Shown piece after piece: positions 1 through 4,584 of a stretch of DNA of 5,069 nt (within the stretch, counting starts at the first letter, position 1; each line of letters opens with the position of its first letter). A program made the translations under genes and the position numbers. The stretch is from JALYUA01 sp038229875 (GTDB taxonomy: Bacteria; Acidobacteriota; Thermoanaerobaculia; UBA5066; Gp7-AA6): NCBI GenBank assembly GCA_038229875.1, contig JBBROA010000182.1:1-5069 (forward strand), in the 5' to 3' direction. Below the pieces are notes generated by a model that had not been told where the DNA came from, ran no database searches, and saw only the letters and a list, made by a program, of their open reading frames with translations.

Positions 1-411
1 CTGGTCGCCGAACGGCAGGCCGAGCCAGCGTGACCGGAGATTCGCCCACGCGGCGATCCAGCGGAGGCCGGCCCCGGCGTTTTCGTAGGCGAGCGAGAAA
101 GCGCCCGCCGGCGCGCCGTTGCCGAGGCAGCGCGCGACCGCCTCGAGCGCGCCCTCCGGTAAACGGGAGTCGGAATGTAGGAAGAGAAACTGGTCTCCCG
201 TCGCCTCCGCCGCCGCGGCGGCGAGGCGCGCGCCGCGGGTTCCGCAGCCCGTCAGGACCCGGGCGCCGATGCGGCGAAACGCTTCCGCGGTCGCCGGGCT
301 GTTGCCGCCGTCGGCCACGAGAAGCTCCGCCCCCGGGTGCGCCGCGAACGGGCGGAAACGCTCCGCGATCTCGGGAGGCTCTCCCCGGACGGGAACGATG
401 ACGGAGATCAC
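1..411 (-). CDS. Family 2 glycosyltransferase, rSAM/selenodomain-associated transferase 2-like (partial, C-terminus off the left edge)
   Basis: The 137 visible codons read as the N-terminal half of a GT-A fold glycosyltransferase. Residues 2-7 are ISVIVP, the first beta strand of family 2 enzymes. DGG at 34-36 is the usual nucleotide-binding acidic loop. FLHSDSRLP at 77-85 corresponds to the FLHADTRLP stretch that carries the metal/nucleotide-binding Asp. NLRSRWLGLPFGDQ at 124-137 matches a signature I associate with the group named rSAM/selenodomain-associated transferase 2 (TIGR04283, cited from memory). The real donor and acceptor of that group are not established. The GTG at 411-409 is the only usable start between an in-frame TGA, about 12 codons upstream, and the conserved strand. 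No Shine-Dalgarno is visible, and a -10-like element lies 7 nt upstream. The gene is divergent from mobA across 88 bp. No membrane segment is seen in this half. The fold is well supported; the subfamily is somewhat less certain. Confidence 0.85.
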   Translation of the reverse strand, partial: MISVIVPVRGEPPEIAERFRPFAAHPGAELLVADGGNSPATAEAFRRIGARVLTGCGTRGARLAAAAAEATGDQFLFLHSDSRLPEGALEAVARCLGNGAPAGAFSLAYENAGAGLRWIAAWANLRSRWLGLPFGDQ

Positions 412-418
412 GCCGCGG

Positions 419-448
419 ATGCTAGCAGCGGCGAGTCGTCCGTGTCAG
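419..448 (-). promoter_or_regulatory. Predicted promoter of the glycosyltransferase gene
   Basis: Read on the minus strand, CTGACA (448-443, 5 of 6 match to TTGACA) is followed by an 18-bp spacer and TAGCAT (424-419), which is preceded by TG to give the extended -10 form TGcTAGCAT. The -10 hexamer ends 7 nt before the GTG start at 411. Transcription would therefore begin at or next to the start codon, giving a leaderless mRNA. This is the best-scoring sigma-70-like pair I see in the window, but it is a by-eye match without transcript data. Confidence 0.5.
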
Positions 449-483
449 CGGGCGTCCAGGCGGGTTCGTTGCCCGCGCCAGCC

Positions 484-492
484 TGCTAGCAT
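484..492 (+). promoter_or_regulatory. Predicted extended -10 element of the mobA-moaC operon
   Basis: TGCTAGCAT has the TGn extension and a TAnnnT hexamer (487-492) ending 7 nt before the ATG at 500. No convincing -35 lies 16-18 bp upstream; TTCGTT at 465-470 is poor. If used, the transcript would start at about the ATG itself, which fits the absence of a Shine-Dalgarno in front of mobA. Confidence 0.4.
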
Positions 493-499
493 CGTCGCG

Positions 500-1090
500 A
501 TGCGCATCCACATGCCGGCCGCCGTACTCGCCGGAGGAGCTTCGCGACGCATGGGATCGCCGAAAGGCGGCCTCCCCTACGGCACCGGAACGCTCGCGGA
601 GCATCAGACCTCGAGGCTTGCGAGCGCGTTATCCCCAATCTGGCTCGTGGTGCGCGAGGCGCCCGCGTTCCCGTTCGGCTCCGCGCGCCTTCTCTTCGAC
701 GGGGATGGGGAAAGGTCCGCGCTCTCCGGGCTCCTTCGCGCGCTCGAAGAGGCTGAGGACCGCGTGTTTGTGCTCGCGGTGGACCTTCCACTGCTTCCGC
801 TTTCGGTCGTGCGGGCGCTCGCGGCGGCGAGCCTCGGGAGCGACGCGTCCGCGGTGCTGCCCGAAGTCGCCGGAGCTCTCGAGCCTCTCGCCGGCGTCTG
901 GCGTCGCGCCGTCCTTCCGGCCGCGCGCCGGCGGGCGGAGAAAGGCGACCGTTCTCTTCGCGGGCTGGCGGAGGAAATTGGCGCCGAGCGATTTTCGGAG
1001 GAATCCTGGAGAGCGCTCGATCCCTCCGGGAATGCGTTCACGAACCTGAACACCGTGCAGGACTGGGCCATCGCGAGGGAGCGCGCGTGA
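500..1090 (+). CDS. mobA: MobA-like molybdenum cofactor guanylyltransferase (NTP transferase domain)
   Basis: This 196-residue protein, close to the E. coli MobA length, has the nucleotidyltransferase signature LAGGASRRMGSPKG at residues 10-23, which binds GTP. VDLPLLP at 94-100 corresponds to the cDxPxl motif whose Asp (D95 here) binds Mg2+. FTNLNTVQDW at 180-189 is the typical C-terminal FxNxNTPxD element. MobA transfers GMP from GTP to Mo-molybdopterin in the cytoplasm, making the MGD form used by DMSO-reductase-family enzymes. The usual GPLaGi segment is altered: residues 71-79 read ERSALSGLL. The ATG at 500 is chosen because the same frame upstream would overlap the divergent glycosyltransferase; an ATG at 512 is an alternative. 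No Shine-Dalgarno precedes either. The stop is 34 bp before moaC, so they probably share a transcript. A related cofactor nucleotidyltransferase is possible, but the moaC neighbour favours MobA. Confidence 0.85.
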   Translation: MRIHMPAAVLAGGASRRMGSPKGGLPYGTGTLAEHQTSRLASALSPIWLVVREAPAFPFGSARLLFDGDGERSALSGLLRALEEAEDRVFVLAVDLPLLPLSVVRALAAASLGSDASAVLPEVAGALEPLAGVWRRAVLPAARRRAEKGDRSLRGLAEEIGAERFSEESWRALDPSGNAFTNLNTVQDWAIARERA

Positions 1091-1109
1091 GGCGGCTCCG
1101 TCGCGCGCC

Positions 1110-1117
1110 GGAGGAGG
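1110..1117 (+). promoter_or_regulatory. Strong Shine-Dalgarno for moaC
   Basis: GGAGGAGG lies 7 nt before the ATG at 1125 and decides that start. The out-of-frame ATG at 1120 is too close to it. This is the only clear ribosome-binding site seen before a gene in the window, and it precedes the one gene that sits inside an operon. Confidence 0.75.
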
Positions 1118-1124
1118 CGATGCC

Positions 1125-1691
1125 ATGAGTGATCCCGAAGAGCCGCCAGGCGCCGGCGACGGCGGGCGGAAGCAGCCGCGCCGGCCCCGGTCCACCGGAC
1201 CCCTGCGGGGGAGCCTGCTGCATCTCGACTCCCGCGGCCGCGCCCGCATGGTCGACGTCGGCGCGAAGCCGACGACGCGCCGGACCGCGACCGCGCGCGG
1301 CACCGTGCGAATGAACGCCGCCGCATATCGGGCGCTTGCCGACGGGCGGCTCTCGAAGGGGGATGCGCTCGCGGTCGTGCGCCTGGCGGGGATTCTCGCC
1401 GCGAAGAAGACGGCCGAGATCGTGCCGCTCGCGCACCCAATCGCTCTCGATTCCGTCTCGGTCGAATGCGAGCTCGACGCGCGATCCTCGTCGGTGTCCG
1501 TCACAGCCACGACGTCCACCGCCGCCCGGACGGGAGTCGAGATGGAGGCGCTCACCGCGGTCGCGGGCGCGTGCCTCGCGATCTACGACATGGCGAAGGC
1601 GCTCGATCGCTCGATCACGATCGCGGAGATTTTCTTAGTCGAGAAACGAGGGGGCCGTACGGGGACCTACCGGCGCAAACGCGGGACGTAG
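1125..1691 (+). CDS. moaC: Cyclic pyranopterin monophosphate synthase MoaC
   Basis: MoaC converts the 3',8-cyclo-GTP product made by MoaA into cyclic pyranopterin monophosphate, the first stable Moco intermediate. The 188-residue protein aligns by eye with E. coli MoaC (161 residues). LLHLDSRGRARMVDVGAKP at 31-49 is the family N-terminus. KGD at 78-80 carries the equivalent of catalytic Lys51. GILAAKKTAEIVPLAHP (89-105) includes the active-site His (H104). TGVEMEALTAV (136-146) is the family hallmark, and YDMAKALD (154-161) carries the equivalents of D128 and K131 (D155, K158). The C-terminus GGRTGTY matches the usual GGKSG tail. Two differences stand out: a Pro/Gly/Arg-rich extension of about 28 residues before the conserved start, and Ala103 where most members have Cys (PLCHP). 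The strong Shine-Dalgarno at 1110-1117 supports the long start. It follows mobA by 34 bp and converges on the downstream minus-strand gene. Confidence 0.95.
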   Translation: MSDPEEPPGAGDGGRKQPRRPRSTGPLRGSLLHLDSRGRARMVDVGAKPTTRRTATARGTVRMNAAAYRALADGRLSKGDALAVVRLAGILAAKKTAEIVPLAHPIALDSVSVECELDARSSSVSVTATTSTAARTGVEMEALTAVAGACLAIYDMAKALDRSITIAEIFLVEKRGGRTGTYRRKRGT

Positions 1692-1710
1692 TCGGGTTCG
1701 AGGTTGTCTT

Positions 1711-1740
1711 CGGCTCACCGGCTCACCGGCTCACCGGCTC
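1711..1740. repeat. 8-bp tandem repeat (about 3.75 copies) at the convergent gene ends
   Basis: The unit CGGCTCAC runs as 1711-1718, 1719-1726, 1727-1734 and a partial 1735-1740. It fills most of the 39-bp gap between moaC and the minus-strand gene and encodes that gene's last residues plus its stop (TGA at 1733-1731). Because 8 is not a multiple of 3, the TGA inside each unit falls in a different minus-strand frame, so the repeat stops translation in all three. I see no convincing rho-independent terminator in this gap. Confidence 0.85.
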
Positions 1741-4454
1741 GCCAGGACCTTCGCGTCGCGCTCGCTCGCGATGCGCCAACCGTCGGGGGTCCTGACCCAC
1801 TTCATCTCCTGCAGCACTTCTCCGCGCTTTTCACCCCGCGCGCCGCTGACCGCGTAGCGCTTCCGAAAGCGGATCGTTGCCGTCCTCCCGTCGGGAGAGG
1901 GGTCGATTTCCGGCTCGCCGGCCGTCACCGACACCGACCCGCCCTGGAAGAGACGCGCCTTCTCCTGGCGGATGAAATTGCGCGAGACGTTGCGGGTCAG
2001 GTAGAAGGTGTTCACGCGGGGCAGGTAGAAGCGCATGTGCCCGGAAAGGTCGCGCGCGTTGGTTGAGTCGACCCACGCGTCCAGCGCATCGCGCAGCCCG
2101 CCCGTGGCGGGAACCAGGGTGTTTCGGCTTTCTGCCGGCGGCGGTGCGGGCTCCGATTCCCGAGAAGGCGCGGGTGCGGCCGGGACCCGCTCGCGGCTCG
2201 CGACGCGGGACGGCGGCGCCGGGCGAACCGCCTCCGGCGCGGGGAGCCGCGATTTCGTGCTCGACGGCCCGGACCGGGAAGGGGCTGTCACGGCGGGAGA
2301 CGGCTCCGCCGCCGCGGTGATGTCGCCGGAAATCGGAGCTGCCGCCGCTCCCGGCGCGGCCGTCGCTCGGACGGGCGAGGTCTCCACCTCTATCCGGCCC
2401 GGACGGGTGCCGACTAAAGGCGCGTCTTTCCGAGGCGGCGTCGCTTCGATGACGAACCAGAACAGGGCGAGGATGCCTGCCGCGATCGCAGCGGCGATTC
2501 CCCAGACGAAGCCCGGTCGCGGGGCCTTGCGGGCGGTCTCGAATTCGCCCGTCCGGTCTTCGCCGACGGTCACGCTGCCGATCCCGGAGTCCACCGGTAC
2601 CGGTTCGTTCGCCGCGACGCTCGAGGACGACGCGTCCTCCGGCGCTGGAGAACGCGCCTCCCTCCGTTCCTCGGAGATCGGAATCTGCCGCCCGGGCGGG
2701 CTTGATACCGCGGGGCGCGGTGCCGCCGTCCGGGCCAACCCGGACAACGGGCCGCCGAACGTCCGGGCCAACCCGGACGACGGGCCGCCGAGGGGAGGGG
2801 CTGGAGGCGGTGGAAAGTTCTGTCGATTGCGGATCGATCCCGACGGGGAGCTCTCGCGCGGAACTTCGAACGAGCCGCGGGAGACCGGCGGCCGACTGCG
2901 CCACGCCGGGCGCACCGGTGCCGCGGGGGGCGGAGGTGGAGCGACGGAGGAAACCGGAGCGGACGGAGGCTCCAAGAACATCGGCCGAGGCCCCGCGTCG
3001 TCGTCCTTTTTGACCGTGGGCGGATGCGGGGTGTTTCGATAGGAGTAGCGGGGCCGGAGAATCGGGATCTCCGCCGTGATGGCGGAATCCGCCGGTGAGG
3101 ACTTCGGCTGCCGGTTCCGGAAATCCGCCGCGAGCTCAGCCGCCCACGGAAGGGCCGGAGGGCTCGCGGGGCAGGCAGTTGGGGTGTCCGGCGCCGGCGG
3201 CGTCTCTCCCGACGCTTCGGCGTTTCCACGCGACGTAGGACCGGGCGTTCGCTCGAGTGAGAGCGGGAGGACAGGGGCCGACTCCACGGGCGCCGGCGCC
3301 GGGTTCCGCGGAGGGGTGTCTGCGGTCTCTTTCTCCTGGATGCGCGGCGGCATCGGCTGCTCCTGGATGCCTGGCGGCATCGGCCGCTCGGGGATCGCGA
3401 ACGCCCGTTGGAAGGCAGGCTCGATGGCGAGCGGCCGCGGCGGCAGCGCCTCCTCCGCTGCAGATGGAATGACGGCCGCGGGCGGAGGGATCTCCGGCGA
3501 CGCCTCCTCGGGGGGCGGAGGTTGCACGAACACGGCAGGCGGAGGCGGCGCGGGGAGTCGGAACGCTTCGACCGGAGGCTCGGCCGCCACCGGGAGCGAC
3601 GGCTCGGCCGGGATTTCGACGTGGCGCGGCGGCTCGGCGGCGACCTGCTCGAACGGCGACAGCCGCCGGACGATTTCGGCGAGCGATCGCGGTCGCGCCG
3701 TGTCGCTGGGATGAAGACACTGCATCACGAGCCAACCGAGAGACTCCGGAAGATCCGGTCGGGCGCGCTGAATAGGAGGCGGCGGCTGCCCCGTACCCGC
3801 ATGCCTCCCAGCCGGCTGACCCGAGAGCATTTCGTAGAGGAGCCCGCCGAGCGTCGGGATCTCGGCGCCCTCCGCGTTCTGAAGCACGGTCCCCGGAAAA
3901 CGTGCCAGGCGCACGGCCGGCCGCAGCTCGCGGCGGCGGATGCCGACGCGATCGGAAGTGAGCGCTCCGGGCAGAATTCCAGATTCGGCGAGAGCCGCCG
4001 CTGCCTCGGCCACCTGGCGGCCGATCGAGGCGGCGAACGGAACCGAGAGGCGCCCCTCTCGCTCGATGAGCGCGCGAAGCGTCTCATCCCCGGTGGACTC
4101 GAGAACGGCGTACGCCCCCCCGTCCGCCAACGAGCCGAACTCTTCGACGCCGGCGATCGAAAGCTCTTCGAGATTGGCGAGGAACGCGGACTCGTGGACG
4201 AAGAGCGCGAAGAGCGCGTCGTCCTCACCCACGGGCGGACGGCGGACGAGCATGCTCGCGGGCACTCCTGTCTTGCGGCTCCGAGCGATGAACGATCCGC
4301 CGGCGGAATCCGAGAAAATCAGACGCTCGAGGACCCAAGTGTTGCCCACGGCGATGTCGATCGGCGGACCTTCGACGAGAGGCGGGTGCGCGGGCTCAAC
4401 GCACCCCCGCGAGGCGTCCGAAAAGCAGCGTTGGCAAGCCTGGCAAAGCTTCAT
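1731..4454 (-). CDS. Membrane-anchored pseudokinase: zinc-ribbon-like N-terminus, inactive Ser/Thr kinase fold, Pro-rich linker, one TM segment, C-terminal NTF2-like domain
   Basis: A 907-residue protein with several parts. Residues 4-18 hold four Cys (C4, C7, C10, C18) in a zinc-ribbon-like motif ending in HPPL at 23-26. Residues about 40-266 follow the Ser/Thr kinase fold: the ESAFLANL helix (88-95), GGLLYEMLSGQP (203-214) and CLHPSDTARPRSLAEI (246-261) match the C helix, F helix and final Arg-Pro segment. The catalytic positions are lost: VAIK Lys is L69, HRD is P162-G163-A164, the following Lys is T166, DFG is R185-F186-P187, and the glycine loop is degenerate, so phosphotransfer is unlikely. 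Residues about 271-645 are Pro/Ala-rich. One hydrophobic segment at 648-669 follows ARKAPRPG, putting the kinase fold in the cytoplasm. After a second linker, about 785-903 resembles an NTF2-like domain of the Cds6/L,D-transpeptidase C-terminal type, which would lie outside. The Cys motif sets the start at ATG 4454; longer in-frame starts would overlap mogA. No clear Shine-Dalgarno. A signalling or envelope scaffold role is inferred; the ligand is unknown. Confidence 0.85.
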   Translation of the reverse strand: MKLCQACQRCFSDASRGCVEPAHPPLVEGPPIDIAVGNTWVLERLIFSDSAGGSFIARSRKTGVPASMLVRRPPVGEDDALFALFVHESAFLANLEELSIAGVEEFGSLADGGAYAVLESTGDETLRALIEREGRLSVPFAASIGRQVAEAAAALAESGILPGALTSDRVGIRRRELRPAVRLARFPGTVLQNAEGAEIPTLGGLLYEMLSGQPAGRHAGTGQPPPPIQRARPDLPESLGWLVMQCLHPSDTARPRSLAEIVRRLSPFEQVAAEPPRHVEIPAEPSLPVAAEPPVEAFRLPAPPPPAVFVQPPPPEEASPEIPPPAAVIPSAAEEALPPRPLAIEPAFQRAFAIPERPMPPGIQEQPMPPRIQEKETADTPPRNPAPAPVESAPVLPLSLERTPGPTSRGNAEASGETPPAPDTPTACPASPPALPWAAELAADFRNRQPKSSPADSAITAEIPILRPRYSYRNTPHPPTVKKDDDAGPRPMFLEPPSAPVSSVAPPPPPAAPVRPAWRSRPPVSRGSFEVPRESSPSGSIRNRQNFPPPPAPPLGGPSSGLARTFGGPLSGLARTAAPRPAVSSPPGRQIPISEERREARSPAPEDASSSSVAANEPVPVDSGIGSVTVGEDRTGEFETARKAPRPGFVWGIAAAIAAGILALFWFVIEATPPRKDAPLVGTRPGRIEVETSPVRATAAPGAAAAPISGDITAAAEPSPAVTAPSRSGPSSTKSRLPAPEAVRPAPPSRVASRERVPAAPAPSRESEPAPPPAESRNTLVPATGGLRDALDAWVDSTNARDLSGHMRFYLPRVNTFYLTRNVSRNFIRQEKARLFQGGSVSVTAGEPEIDPSPDGRTATIRFRKRYAVSGARGEKRGEVLQEMKWVRTPDGWRIASERDAKVLASR
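2728..2793. repeat. Two tandem 33-bp repeats inside the Pro-rich linker of the pseudokinase gene
   Basis: Units 2728-2760 and 2761-2793 are nearly identical, differing at a few bases near their ends. On the minus strand each encodes an 11-residue unit, GGPxSGLART plus one residue, at protein residues about 557-578. The length keeps frame, as expected for slippage or unequal crossover in a disordered linker. Confidence 0.8.
3333..3386. repeat. Two tandem 27-bp repeats inside the Pro-rich linker of the pseudokinase gene
   Basis: Units 3333-3359 and 3360-3386 both begin CTCCTGGATG and contain GGCGGCATCGGC; a degenerate third start follows at 3387. On the minus strand they encode RPMPPGIQE and QPMPPRIQE (protein residues about 357-374). 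This is a second in-frame duplication in the same linker. Confidence 0.8.
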
Positions 4455-4459
4455 AGTGA

Positions 4460-4495
4460 GGGCCGCACAAACAGACAATATCGGAGGAGCGGCCC
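4460..4495. repeat. 7-bp inverted repeat bracketing the predicted -10 of the pseudokinase gene
   Basis: GGGCCGC at 4460-4466 is the exact reverse complement of GCGGCCC at 4489-4495, with 22 bp between them. The predicted -10 (4475-4480) sits in the middle. It could be a paired operator half-site. In DNA this GC-rich a 7-bp match can also arise by chance. Confidence 0.4.
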
Positions 4496-4502
4496 GTGTC
4501 GG
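4475..4502 (-). promoter_or_regulatory. Possible promoter of the pseudokinase gene
   Basis: On the minus strand CCGACA (4502-4497, 4 of 6 match to TTGACA) is followed by a 16-bp spacer and TATTGT (4480-4475, 4 of 6 match to TATAAT). The predicted start of transcription would leave a leader of about 14 nt before the ATG at 4454. The match is moderate. The 22 bp at 4467-4488, which include the -10, are visibly more A-rich than the surroundings. Confidence 0.35.
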
Positions 4503-4532
4503 ACAGGTGCAAAAACCCCGCCCGGCCGAAAC

Positions 4533-4555
4533 TCCCCGCTTTAGCGGCTTGGGGA
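4533..4555. other. Potential GC-rich hairpin upstream of mogA
   Basis: TCCCCGC at 4533-4539 can pair with GC (4547-4548) and GGGGA (4551-4555), leaving a TT bulge and a 7-nt loop. An alternative 4-bp stem, CCGC/GCGG with a TTTA loop, overlaps it at 4536-4547. No T-run follows on the plus strand, so it is not an obvious terminator. I recognise no riboswitch core here. The hairpin overlaps the candidate -35 of mogA, so it may have no role as RNA. Confidence 0.3.
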
Positions 4556-4577
4556 ATGTGACAACGTCCGAAATAAT
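4549..4577 (+). promoter_or_regulatory. Predicted promoter of mogA
   Basis: TTGGGG (4549-4554) is followed by a 17-bp spacer and AATAAT (4572-4577, 5 of 6 match to TATAAT). The -10 ends 7 nt before the ATG at 4585, the same distance as at the glycosyltransferase and mobA starts. Transcription would start at about the ATG, implying a leaderless message. It also favours ATG 4585 over the in-frame ATG at 4576, which would lie inside the -10. Confidence 0.45.
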
Positions 4578-4584
4578 GGACGAA

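Larger units (their letters stand above)
418..493. repeat. Perfect 11-bp inverted repeat spanning the divergent promoter region
   Basis: GATGCTAGCAG at 418-428 is the exact reverse complement of CTGCTAGCATC at 483-493, with 54 bp between the arms. Each arm contains the extended -10 element TGCTAGCAT pointing outward: the left arm toward the glycosyltransferase, the right arm toward mobA. The core GCTAGC is itself palindromic. The arms could simply be two copies of a good -10, or binding sites for one regulator acting on both genes. The symmetry of the DNA is certain; its role is inferred. Confidence 0.6.

Noticed and set aside
119..499. Extension of mobA upstream to an ATG at 119
   Set aside because: It would overlap the divergent glycosyltransferase gene almost completely and add over 120 residues not found in MobA proteins.
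629..1555. A roughly 300-codon minus-strand open frame across mobA and moaC
   Set aside because: It overlaps two clearly identified plus-strand genes and translates to Arg/Ala/Ser-rich sequence without motifs.
1692..1730. Bidirectional terminator between moaC and the pseudokinase gene
   Set aside because: Only a weak CCGG-CTCA-CCGG stem from the tandem repeat is available, with no T-run on either strand.
2035..3042. A 335-codon plus-strand open frame opposite the Pro-rich linker and membrane segment
   Set aside because: Gly/Ala/Arg-rich shadow of the Pro/Ala-rich coding strand, with no recognisable domain.
3408..4544. A 378-codon plus-strand open frame opposite the pseudokinase gene
   Set aside because: The minus strand encodes recognisable domains here. 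The plus-strand translation is Arg/Glu/Gly-rich low-complexity sequence with no motif and no ribosome-binding site, as expected from a GC-rich gene read on the wrong strand.
4500..4570. Possible Moco or cyclic-di-GMP riboswitch ahead of mogA
   Set aside because: Only short hairpins are visible, the conserved cores I know for these classes are absent, and a promoter-like pair places the transcription start downstream of this segment.
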